64,000 nucleotides of DNA, taken from Pantoea sp. alder81 (GTDB lineage: Bacteria > Pseudomonadota > Gammaproteobacteria > Enterobacterales > Enterobacteriaceae). Numbering within the stretch: position 1 is the stretch's first letter; every line of letters begins with the position of its first letter. The stretch covers positions 124,001-188,000 of the forward strand of contig NZ_JAIUDA010000005.1 of the NCBI RefSeq assembly GCF_020179835.1. The letters run 5' to 3'. The position numbers were made by a program, and so were the translations under genes. The notes beneath the pieces are model-generated. The model did no database searches. It saw nothing but the letters and a program-made list of their open reading frames with translations, and was not told the origin of the DNA. Positions 1-7,795 of the stretch are shown here, piece by piece.

Positions 1-1016
1 CTCAACAAGCCACTAAATAGCGTATCCAGCGGGTCGTAACTGCCAAAAGGGCAAAAGGCGTCCTGCACGTTGTCGGCGCCCAGCAGTACCGGTATGTCAC
101 GCGCTAGCGCCTCTTTCACCAGTGTTAAACCGCGCTGACGCGGCGTGCGGTCGGGAACGGCGTCTTGTAGCAGTAAATTGGTCAGCGGCAGGGCGATCAT
201 CGTCACACGCTGCTGGGCTAGCTGGTCAAGTATCTGCAACGCATCGTCCTGTTGCGACAGCGCGCAACTGTGGCTGCAGGTGATGCTGCCACTGAAAGGG
301 TGGTGATGGAGGTAGTTCGCCAGCCAGCGCATACCCTGCGCATCCGCGTTTAGCTCTTCATCAATGTGCAGATCAATATCCAACTGCCACTGCTCGGCGG
401 CCTGCATCAAGTGGGTAAAGGCTTGTGCATCCCAGTTGCTGCTGTGAATAAATCCGCCGAGCAGCGCACCCGGACCGCTCACGGCAACCTGTGCCGCAAT
501 GTGTTGGGCATCTGCGGCGTTGGCAAAGAAACTCAGTGGCGCCAGCGCTACGCGTTCAATCTGGCACAGTGGGTGATCGAGATCGCCGATGACCTGCCAG
601 GCGAGCGGTGCATCGGGAGTAAACCAGTCAATGTGTGTGCGCAACTGGCTAACACCACTTTCCGCAGCCCAGTTTAAGGCCTGCCGGGCGCGTTGCAGCA
701 GATCGTCATGGCTCCAGTGCACACGGTCCTGATGCATTGCGGTAATAGCGGCCAGCAAGCCCGGCTGCTGTGCTGGACTGCGCTGAATGGTGAAGGTTTT
801 ATCCAGATGTGCATGAGGTTCGATGAACGCGGGCAGCACCAGAGCGCCATGCAGCGGTAAATAGTCGTGATGCGCACTCTGCTCAGGCTCGTATTGCAGA
901 CCTTCAGAGGAGAAATGCAAGGTAGCGAGCTGTGGCGCACCGTTATGCATCGGCCAGTTGTCGGTTAATAGCCAGCGGGGTAATCGCGCCCCGGTTACAC
1001 CTGCAGAGACTTTCAT
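1..1016 (-). CDS. Amidohydrolase, cytosine deaminase-like (partial, C-terminus off the left edge)
   Basis: Reading leftward from an ATG at 1016, the frame is open to the window edge, giving about 338 residues without a stop. Visible motifs are HAHLDK near residue 70 (the HxH metal pair of the amidohydrolase superfamily), HIDEE (third metal His and catalytic Glu region), SHSCALS, and GADNVQDAFCPFGSYDPLD near the end, which corresponds to the metal-Asp region of cytosine deaminase-type enzymes. The family hydrolyses amino or amide groups on nitrogen heterocycles; the real substrate is unknown. The start codon overlaps the stop of the upstream reductase gene (ATGA), so the two are probably translationally coupled in one operon. 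The C-terminal end is missing, so full length cannot be judged. Confidence 0.8.
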   Translation of the reverse strand, partial: MKVSAGVTGARLPRWLLTDNWPMHNGAPQLATLHFSSEGLQYEPEQSAHHDYLPLHGALVLPAFIEPHAHLDKTFTIQRSPAQQPGLLAAITAMHQDRVHWSHDDLLQRARQALNWAAESGVSQLRTHIDWFTPDAPLAWQVIGDLDHPLCQIERVALAPLSFFANAADAQHIAAQVAVSGPGALLGGFIHSSNWDAQAFTHLMQAAEQWQLDIDLHIDEELNADAQGMRWLANYLHHHPFSGSITCSHSCALSQQDDALQILDQLAQQRVTMIALPLTNLLLQDAVPDRTPRQRGLTLVKEALARDIPVLLGADNVQDAFCPFGSYDPLDTLFSGLL

Positions 1017-1963
1017 AAATCCAGCACCAGGACGGACGAGTGGGCGCGTGAGCAGCACAGCACGATGCAATCATTGGCCGCGCGCTCTTTTTGGCTCAAC
1101 ACCTCATCACGGTGGTCCGGTTCGCCCGACAACACGCCGGTAATACAGGCTCCACACATGCCTTGTTCACATGAGAGTTCAATTTCAATGCCCGCGTTTT
1201 CCAATACCTCAGCGATGCTTTGCGCCTGGCCAACGGTGAAACGAGCCCCAGAGGAGGCGATCTCAATTTCAAAGCTGTCGCCTGGAAGGCGAGGGACCAC
1301 GTCCGGTTTGAAGCGTTCACTGTGCATCTGATCACTGTGCCAGCCATATTCCAGCGCCAGACTTTGCAGGTGGGACATAAAACCCGCAGGGCCACAGGCC
1401 ACCAATACACCATTTCCCGGTGAACCCAGCTCCGTAGGGTGATGAGTCCGAAGACTGTCGCCCTCGGTGCTGTAATGGATCACCACGCGGTCGCCGAGAA
1501 GTGCCAGACGCGGAGCAAAAGCCAGTTCATCCTGCCGCTTTAGATAAAGGTGCAGTACAAAATCAGCCTTCTGCACAGCTCGCGCTTCCGCCATCACTAA
1601 CAGCGGCGTTAAGCCAATTCCTGCTGCAAAAAGCAGGGTGCGCGGGGCATGTGGCAATGGGAAATGATTGCGAGGAGTCGAAATGGTCAGCACATCGCCG
1701 ATGTGCAACTGATGATGCAGCCACTGCGAACCACCTTTGGAAGCGGGATCTAGGCGTACACAAATTTCATAATGCGCTGCGTGGGCAGTCGAGCACAGCG
1801 AGTATTGGCGAGTTCCGCCGAGGGGCAGATACACATCAATATGCGCTCCCGGCGTAAAAGCCGGTAGCGGTTGGTCGCTAGCACTGTCCAGCGTGAGTAA
1901 TACGTTGCCAGCACCGTTTAACTGCTTTGCGATGACGGTGACAGCCAGGTGTGTTGATTTCAT
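1013..1963 (-). CDS. PDR/VanB-family oxidoreductase (FMN, NAD and 2Fe-2S reductase)
   Basis: A 316-residue protein with the domain order of phthalate dioxygenase reductase. The flavin-binding barrel has RQYSLCS at about residue 53, the NAD-binding domain starts with GIGLTPLLVMAE at about 116, and the C-terminal plant-type ferredoxin domain carries CEQGMCGAC plus a fourth Cys in the CIVLCCS segment. Such proteins pass electrons from NAD(P)H to a Rieske-type oxygenase or demethylase. No oxygenase gene lies in the visible part of the operon; it may lie beyond the left edge or elsewhere. The gene precedes and overlaps the amidohydrolase by 4 bases, suggesting joint catabolism of one N-containing compound. 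Start ATG at 1963. The broken LysR gene is divergent, 146 bases away. Confidence 0.88.
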   Translation of the reverse strand: MKSTHLAVTVIAKQLNGAGNVLLTLDSASDQPLPAFTPGAHIDVYLPLGGTRQYSLCSTAHAAHYEICVRLDPASKGGSQWLHHQLHIGDVLTISTPRNHFPLPHAPRTLLFAAGIGLTPLLVMAEARAVQKADFVLHLYLKRQDELAFAPRLALLGDRVVIHYSTEGDSLRTHHPTELGSPGNGVLVACGPAGFMSHLQSLALEYGWHSDQMHSERFKPDVVPRLPGDSFEIEIASSGARFTVGQAQSIAEVLENAGIEIELSCEQGMCGACITGVLSGEPDHRDEVLSQKERAANDCIVLCCSRAHSSVLVLDL

Positions 1964-2109
1964 AATCAGCCTGTCTGAACAGGGATGTCACTAGCATTAA
2001 AGCCGCGCATACCCTTGTTTTTATCCTGGCTGCGATTATTATTTTGCCATCGTGTAAGCGTCCATCTGTTTAATTCGCATGATGTGTTGCAAAAAAGAGA
2101 GCACCCACT

Positions 2110-3044
2110 ATGTTCGCCTTCTCCCGATTTTTGCTGTATTTCACCGAAGTGGCGCGTCAGGGGTCATTGCGCAAGGCTTCGGAGGTGTTGCACGTTTCAG
2201 CTTCATCCATAGATCGACAGATTCTGCGCGTTGAGGAGCAGTTGGATATGCCGTTGTTTGAACGCCATCAGGATTACGTATGACGGCTGCGGGGGAGATT
2301 TTGCTCAATGCGGCGAAAAACTGGCAGAGGGAGTTTGGTCGGGTTTGTACCCAACTGGATGATTTGCGCGGTTTACGCCACGGGCATGTGCATATCGCCA
2401 CCATTGACGCGATAAATCGCGGTTTTTTTTCATCTATCCTGCAACGCATTCGCGAAGAGTACCCCGGCATTTCCTTCACACTTACCACCATGAGCAATAT
2501 CCATATTGCCAATGCGCTGATCGCCGGTGATGCGGATTTCGGCATCATGTTAAATCCGCAAAGTTCGCGAGAACTGTTGGTGAAGTCATTTGCTGATTTA
2601 CGTCTGGGTATTGTGGTGAGCAGTCAACATCCGCTGGCAAATATGGAATCTATCCGTTTCAGCCACTGTGAATCCTGGCCGTTTATCGTTCCTGCCGCGC
2701 CCCTGATGTTGGCCGATCCGCTGGAAGCTCTGGTAAACAGTTCCGGTATTCGCCTGAATGAAGTTGGCCGCACCAATAACATTCATATGCTGCGTTCACT
2801 GGTCCGTGATGGGGTGGGCATCAGTTTGATGTGCTGGCTGGATATTGTTGACGAGTATCGCCGGGGAGAATTGAAATTCATTCCGCTAATCGACACGGTA
2901 TTGAAACCCTTCACGTTGTCGTTGTGTGTGGCGCCACAGCGTCAATTGTCGATTGCCGCATCGATGATGCTGCGCGAGCTGGAATCGTTTTTTGCATTGA
3001 TGCAGAGCGAAGAGGCTTTGGCGGGTGTGGAGCATAAAGCGTAG
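2110..3044 (+). pseudogene. LysR-family regulator broken by a single-base frameshift
   Basis: Translation from the ATG at 2110 gives a classical LysR helix-turn-helix start (FSRFLLYFTEVARQGS, then ASEVLHVSASSIDRQI, then MPLFERHQ) but stops at a TGA at 2281-2283. The rest of the protein, TAAGEILLNAAKN onward to the C-terminus at 3044, is intact in another frame beginning at 2280. Restoring one G at 2271-2272 reads FERHQGLRMTAAGE, the normal LysR continuation, in a protein of about 311 residues. This is therefore a one-base deletion, either a real inactivating mutation or a sequencing error. It is divergent from the reductase-amidohydrolase operon and would be its expected regulator. The downstream piece (254 codons) could only make a protein without a DNA-binding domain. 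Confidence 0.85.
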
Positions 3045-3045
3045 C

Positions 3046-3063
3046 GGCGGCCATTAGGCCGCC
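3046..3063. terminator. GC-rich hairpin between convergent genes
   Basis: GGCGGCC at 3046-3052 pairs perfectly with GGCCGCC at 3057-3063 around a 4-base loop, directly after the stop of the LysR pseudogene and before the convergent digH end. There is no clear T-run, so rho-independent termination is only a possibility. Confidence 0.4.
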
Positions 3064-3091
3064 TGAGGTTAGCCAGAATAAGGACGAGCGA

Positions 3092-4432
3092 TTAACTCCC
3101 CCAACGGCTGCGCAAATAATTCACTGCCTGCTGCGTTTGCGGTTGGTTAAGATAATTCTCGCGGAACAGAATGGTGCCGTTGATTTGTGGCACCGATTCA
3201 TTAAGGTCGAGCTGTTTTTTCAGTTCCGGCACGCCGCCATTGATGGTCCAGTCTGGCTCCATTTTAGAGGTTTCACCCACTTTATACAGCGCTACACCGA
3301 TATAGAGGCGGGTATGCGTGGGTGTGACTACATTGGCCCACCAGTTCGCGAGCACATCATAACGTGCAGCCTGGCGTGAAAACGGCCAGTAAATCTGCGG
3401 TGCGATGTAATCTAACAAACCCATCTGCACCCATTTGCGTGTATCTGCGTAAGCTTCATCGTAGGCCGCTGCGCCGCGCGTGTCTGAGCCCGCGGGATCG
3501 TGTGATACGTTGCGCCACACACCGGCCGGGCTGACACCGAATTCGACATTCGGTTTTAGCTGTTTAATGGTGCGAGACACTTGCTCAATCAGCTGCTGAG
3601 TATTGTGACGTCGCCAGTCCGCTTTGGAGGCGTATCCCTGACCATACTGTCGGAAAGTGGCGCTGTCATTCAGCGTTGAGCCAGGCGATTCCGCGTAGAA
3701 ATAGTCATCAAACTGCACGCCATCGATATCGTAATTTGCAACCACCTCCGCCACAATGCTGGTAATCCAGTCGCGGGCATCAGGAATGCCGGGGTCCAGC
3801 ACAAAACGGTCACCTGCGGTACGGATCCAATCACGGTGCAGCACGAACACGCTGGCAGGATGCAGGGAAAGCGTGTTGTTGAGTTCCGTTACGGTGGAAG
3901 GTTTCACGTTAGTAGAGACGCGATAAGGGTTAAACCATGCATGCACTTTGATGCCACGCTTGTGGGCTTCATCCAGCATAAACTGCAGCGGATCGTAACC
4001 GGGATCTTCCCCGATCTTTCCGGTCATCATATCTGACCATGGCAATATTTTAGATCGCCATAGCGCCGTGCCATCGGGTTTGACCTGGAAGAAGACGGTA
4101 TTAATGCCGAGACTCTTGAGCTTATCCAGCTTATCGGTCAGCGCCTTTTGCTGTTGGCTGATGCGATTTGCCGGGCTGGCATTGACCGAGGCAATGGGCG
4201 GCCAGTCAAGACGCGACACCGTGGTGAGCCAGACCCCGCGCACTGGCTCAGCGTTAACGACCGGCTGAACGGGATGCGGTTTCGGCGTCACAGTCGGAAA
4301 CGGTGTGACCAGGGATTTAGGTGGTTCAGAACTGCAGCTAGCCAATAGCAGTGCAGCAGCCAATAAGGAGGCCGTTTTTTTCAGGGTGGCAACACGGGGG
4401 AAACGCGCGGAACAGGCTATGATAAACTCCAT
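3092..4432 (-). CDS. digH: Glycosyl hydrolase-like lipoprotein DigH (YddW)
   Basis: About 446 residues that closely follow E. coli DigH/YddW (DUF187, GHL10 family), with near-identical stretches such as LGINTVFFQVKPDGTALW, LPWSDMMTGKIGEDPGYDP, VHAWFNPYRVS, DGVQFDDYFY and a C-terminus YLRSRWGS. A lipoprotein signal is visible: a hydrophobic run ending LLLASC, with the lipidated Cys at about residue 33. In E. coli DigH is a divisome-associated outer-membrane lipoprotein that acts on denuded peptidoglycan glycans. I chose the ATG at 4432 over the upstream TTG at 4441; neither has a strong Shine-Dalgarno sequence. It stands alone, divergent from the YezG-like gene. Confidence 0.92.
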   Translation of the reverse strand: MEFIIACSARFPRVATLKKTASLLAAALLLASCSSEPPKSLVTPFPTVTPKPHPVQPVVNAEPVRGVWLTTVSRLDWPPIASVNASPANRISQQQKALTDKLDKLKSLGINTVFFQVKPDGTALWRSKILPWSDMMTGKIGEDPGYDPLQFMLDEAHKRGIKVHAWFNPYRVSTNVKPSTVTELNNTLSLHPASVFVLHRDWIRTAGDRFVLDPGIPDARDWITSIVAEVVANYDIDGVQFDDYFYAESPGSTLNDSATFRQYGQGYASKADWRRHNTQQLIEQVSRTIKQLKPNVEFGVSPAGVWRNVSHDPAGSDTRGAAAYDEAYADTRKWVQMGLLDYIAPQIYWPFSRQAARYDVLANWWANVVTPTHTRLYIGVALYKVGETSKMEPDWTINGGVPELKKQLDLNESVPQINGTILFRENYLNQPQTQQAVNYLRSRWGS

Positions 4433-4570
4433 TTCTTTCAATTTACTGTTCGAAGAGCCTCATTCTCTTCTCATCAGCTATAAAGTCAATAAGAGCCCTC
4501 GGTAACGTCGTCATGCCATCTATGGCAAACGCTGCGCGCGGGAACTCACTTAAAACAGGAATACACTGCT

Positions 4571-4897
4571 ATGACATATGAAGATCTTTACCGCCGCATC
4601 GCGATGATTGTTTTTAGCTGTGGACCGCAAGGTGCACGCGAACTGATCGTAAAAGCTGAACTGTTTGCCGATGACGAGGGCGGCGAATACCAGTTCGATT
4701 ATCTGGATGAAAAAGGCGAGCCAGATTGGTTTGAACCGGATGCACAGGCGATTGGCGATTTGACTGAAGCGCTGAAAGATTTTCAACACTACTTCGTTGA
4801 GCATGATATGACCGAAGGCAAGCCGGTGTGGAATAAGTGCGTGGTGGTGATTAACGTGCCGGAAGAGTCGATCAGCATTGACGTGCAATATGAGTAA
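4571..4897 (+). CDS. YezG-like (DUF600-type) immunity family protein, orphan
   Basis: A 108-residue acidic soluble protein: an N-terminal helix (TYEDLYRRIAMIVFS), then GGEYQFDYLDEKGEPDWFEP, and a C-terminal conserved segment (WNKCVVVINVPEESISIDVQYE). The pattern resembles the YezG/DUF600 family, in which the Bacillus member neutralises an LXG-type toxin. That assignment is by eye. No polymorphic toxin, Rhs, CDI or T6SS gene lies next to it: digH is upstream and divergent, gabP is downstream and convergent. It is therefore either an orphan immunity gene or a family member with another role. Start ATG at 4571. Confidence 0.6.
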   Translation: MTYEDLYRRIAMIVFSCGPQGARELIVKAELFADDEGGEYQFDYLDEKGEPDWFEPDAQAIGDLTEALKDFQHYFVEHDMTEGKPVWNKCVVVINVPEESISIDVQYE

Positions 4898-4899
4898 GG

Positions 4900-4922
4900 T
4901 TTCCGGGCATCCTTGCCCGAAA
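4900..4922. terminator. Small hairpin between convergent genes
   Basis: CGGGCA at 4904-4909 pairs with TGCCCG at 4914-4919, and flanking T and A bases extend the stem on both sides. It lies between the stops of the YezG-like gene and gabP and could serve both as a weak bidirectional terminator. No long T-run. Confidence 0.4.
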
Positions 4923-4932
4923 TCCTTTGGCG

Positions 4933-6327
4933 TTATGAACGTACAGCCACTAAGGCCTCGCGTTCCCGTAAGGCGCGCTTACGATGCACGATGCGGCTGG
5001 TGATCAACACCGCCATCGTGAGTAAACCGGTAGCAATGATCTCAGAGCGATGCGCCGGCATAAACAACATCGAGATCAACACACCCACGATGAACACCAT
5101 GGTTGCCCAGGTTAAGCCTGGGAACAGCCACATGCGATAGCTTAACGTCTCTCCCCGCGCCTCACGCTTTTTACGTAATACCAGATGCGAAGCCGCAATC
5201 ACCAGATAAACCAGTAGTGCAATCGCACCTGAACTGGCCAGCAGGAATTCAAATACCGCTGCCGGTGCCAAATAGTTGGCGAATACCGCAAGGAACGCAG
5301 CGGCAGTAGAGGCGATCACCGCCACCCAGGGTGTGCCGCTACGGGTGGTTTTTGATGCCGCGGCGGGTGCATCCTGACGACGGGAAAGTGAATACAACAT
5401 GCGTGAAGCAGTATAGAGCGCAGAGTTAAGACAGCTGCACACCGCGATCAACACCACCACATCGACGATCTGACGTGCGTAAGGAATATTCATCATCTCC
5501 ATGGCCGTTTGATAGGAACCGGCTTTCATTAGCGATGGGGTATTCCACGGCACCAGCGCGATGACAATGAAAATCGACATCAGATAGAACAGCGCAATAC
5601 GCCAGATCACGGAGTTGGTCGCTTGAGTAATCTGCTTTTTCGGCTCGCGGGATTCCGCTGCCGCGATAGTGACAATTTCTGTTCCCATAAAGGAGAACAT
5701 GGTGGTCAGAATGGCGGCCAGTACGGCACTGATACCGTTTGGCATAAAGCCGTGCGTGTCATAGAGATGAGAAATGCCCTGCGTGCTGCTACCCGGCATC
5801 AGGCCAAAAATAGCCAGACCGCCGACAATCAGGAAGGCGACAATGGCGACCACTTTTAGCAGAGCAAACCAAAATTCGAACTCACCATAATTTTTGACGC
5901 TGAACAGGTTGCTAATCGTCAGGAACAGGGTGATCCCCAGGGTATATTCCCAGACGGCAATCTGCGGGAACCAACTGTGCAATATCGTGCCTGCGGCATT
6001 GGCTTCAAGCGGGATCACCAATACCCAGAACCACCAGTAGAGCCAGCCAATGGTAAATCCGGCCCAGCGTCCCAGCGACTTATCTGCGTAGGTGGAGAAG
6101 GAGCCGGAGTCCGGTGAGGCAACGGCCATTTCCGCTAACATGCGCATAATCAGCACCACCAGCGCACCTGCTGCGATGTAGGCCAGTAACACGGCGGGGC
6201 CAGCTTCGGCGATGGCGTGACCAGAACCGACAAACAGTCCGGCACCAATCACACCAGCAATGGATAGCATTCGGACATGACGCGGCTTTAAGCCTTGCGC
6301 AAGCGCATCGGCATTCTGTGAACTCAT
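4933..6327 (-). CDS. gabP: GABA permease
   Basis: A 464-residue amino acid/polyamine/organocation (APC) superfamily permease with about 12 hydrophobic segments. The N-terminus LKPRHVRMLSIAGVIGAGLF carries the family G-rich TM1 motif; FSTYADKSLGRWAGFTIGWL, SFMGTEIVTIAAAES and LNSALYTASRMLYSLS are typical of GabP/AroP-type transporters. It should import 4-aminobutyrate with protons across the inner membrane. I chose the internal ATG at 6327 because TCTGGAGAAAAC directly precedes it, whereas the in-frame start 39 bases upstream lacks a ribosome site. It follows gabT in the same direction after 96 bases with a hairpin between, so the two probably form an operon. Confidence 0.9.
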   Translation of the reverse strand: MSSQNADALAQGLKPRHVRMLSIAGVIGAGLFVGSGHAIAEAGPAVLLAYIAAGALVVLIMRMLAEMAVASPDSGSFSTYADKSLGRWAGFTIGWLYWWFWVLVIPLEANAAGTILHSWFPQIAVWEYTLGITLFLTISNLFSVKNYGEFEFWFALLKVVAIVAFLIVGGLAIFGLMPGSSTQGISHLYDTHGFMPNGISAVLAAILTTMFSFMGTEIVTIAAAESREPKKQITQATNSVIWRIALFYLMSIFIVIALVPWNTPSLMKAGSYQTAMEMMNIPYARQIVDVVVLIAVCSCLNSALYTASRMLYSLSRRQDAPAAASKTTRSGTPWVAVIASTAAAFLAVFANYLAPAAVFEFLLASSGAIALLVYLVIAASHLVLRKKREARGETLSYRMWLFPGLTWATMVFIVGVLISMLFMPAHRSEIIATGLLTMAVLITSRIVHRKRALREREALVAVRS

Positions 6328-6390
6328 TGTTTTCTCCAGATTGTCTCTCGGACTGTGACTTGGCACAGCCTGGCTGCAGCAGGTGGATAA

Positions 6391-6410
6391 CCAGCCCGCA
6401 TACGGGCTGG
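6391..6410 (-). terminator. Intercistronic hairpin between gabT and gabP
   Basis: CCAGCCCG (6391-6398) and CGGGCTGG (6403-6410) form a perfect 8-bp stem with a 4-base loop in the gabT-gabP gap. On the transcribed strand no T-run follows, so it may tune gabP expression or mRNA stability rather than terminate fully. Confidence 0.45.
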
Positions 6411-6423
6411 CTAAGCTGAGGGC

Positions 6424-7686
6424 CTACGAATCCTGGTGCGCGCTCAGCACGTGGCTGAGAATCTCCAGCGCCTGGCTGAATTGCGCATCCGGAATGGTGA
6501 GTGGATAGAGGAAGCGAATCACGTTGCCATGCGGACCACAGGTCAACAACAGCAAACCTTGCGCCATCGCCTGTTGCTGGATGGCCTGAGCGGTTTGCGC
6601 TTCGGCAAATTCCACCGCGACCATTGAACCTAATGCGCGAATATCGGTGATCGCGGAGCAGTGGCGACGTGCTTCATTGAGGAATTCGACCAGTTGCGCA
6701 CCCAGTTTCACTGAGCGGTCACACAGTTGTTCTTCAGCAATGATATCCAGTACCGCATGCGCGGCGGCAATCGCCAGTGGGTTTCCGGCGTAAGTGCCAC
6801 CCAATCCACCTGGACCCGGCGCGTCCATGATCTCTGCGCGACCACTCACCGCTGACAGCGGCATGCCGCCCGCCAGGCTTTTCGCCATGGTGATCAAGTC
6901 TGGTTTGACGGTGTAATGGTCCATGGCAAACAGTTTGCCGGTACGACCAAAGCCGGTTTGCACTTCATCGGCAATCAGTAAAATGCCGTGTTGATCGGCC
7001 AGCTGGCGCAAGCGGACGAAAAATTCTGCAGGGGCGATGTGGAAACCGCCTTCGCCTTGTACTGGCTCCAGCACAATGGCTGCCACGTCTTGCGGCGCGA
7101 TGTCCTGAGTGAAGATGTCTTGCAGGCTCGCCATGGCATCTTCAATGCTGATGCCGGTCACGCTGTTGGGATAACGAGCGTGCCACACGGAAGCGGGCAT
7201 TGGGCCAAAGTCACGCTTATACGGGGCCACTTTGCCGGTCATCGCCATCGTCATAAACGTACGGCCATGGAACGCGTTACCGAAGGTGATAATGCCGTGA
7301 CGGCGTGTGGCGGCGCGCGCAACTTTGACAGCATTCTCTACCGCTTCTGCACCGGTTGAGAAAAAGGCGGTTTTGGCTTTACCGGCGATTGGCACCACGC
7401 TGTTGATGCGCTCTGCCAGGCCGACGTAGCTCTCGTAAGGCGTCACCTGGAACGCGGTATGGGTGAATTTTTCTAACTGTTCCGCGATGGCCTTCACAAT
7501 GCGCGGATGACGGTGGCCGGTGTTGAGCACCGCGATACCCCCGGCGAAATCAATCCAGCTGTTGCCTTCGACATCACGCAACGTGGCATTCTCTGCCTGA
7601 TCGACATACCACTGGCAGAGATTACCGGTGCCACGTGGGAGTGCGTCATCTTTACGTTGTTGCAGCTGGCTGTTTTTACCTTCCAT
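6424..7686 (-). CDS. gabT: 4-aminobutyrate--2-oxoglutarate transaminase
   Basis: A 420-residue class III PLP aminotransferase. Visible landmarks are DFAGGIAVLNTGHRHP near residue 47, FFSTGAEAVENAVKVAR (PLP phosphate loop), FHGRTFMTMAMTGKVAPYK, VLEPVQGEGGFH, LIADEVQTGFGRTGK with the PLP-ring Asp, and the Schiff-base Lys in MAKSLAGGMPLSAV. It converts GABA plus 2-oxoglutarate to succinate semialdehyde plus glutamate. It is followed by gabP and faces a divergent GabR-type regulator 109 bases away, which supports GABA over other omega-amino substrates. No gabD (succinate semialdehyde dehydrogenase) is present nearby. Length fits the family (about 425). Confidence 0.92.
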   Translation of the reverse strand: MEGKNSQLQQRKDDALPRGTGNLCQWYVDQAENATLRDVEGNSWIDFAGGIAVLNTGHRHPRIVKAIAEQLEKFTHTAFQVTPYESYVGLAERINSVVPIAGKAKTAFFSTGAEAVENAVKVARAATRRHGIITFGNAFHGRTFMTMAMTGKVAPYKRDFGPMPASVWHARYPNSVTGISIEDAMASLQDIFTQDIAPQDVAAIVLEPVQGEGGFHIAPAEFFVRLRQLADQHGILLIADEVQTGFGRTGKLFAMDHYTVKPDLITMAKSLAGGMPLSAVSGRAEIMDAPGPGGLGGTYAGNPLAIAAAHAVLDIIAEEQLCDRSVKLGAQLVEFLNEARRHCSAITDIRALGSMVAVEFAEAQTAQAIQQQAMAQGLLLLTCGPHGNVIRFLYPLTIPDAQFSQALEILSHVLSAHQDS

Positions 7687-7795
7687 AACCTTTCCTTAGC
7701 GATAAGCGTCTTTACAAATCACGACAAACACGCTTATTTATCCCTGCGCTAAGGTTTGTTGCCAGAGCCACTTTTACAGAAAAGGATGGAGCCAA

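Noticed and set aside
2422..2430. Second frameshift at the run of eight T in the LysR pseudogene
   Set aside because: The reading frame runs correctly through the T-run into the effector domain, so only the deletion at 2271-2272 is needed to explain the break.
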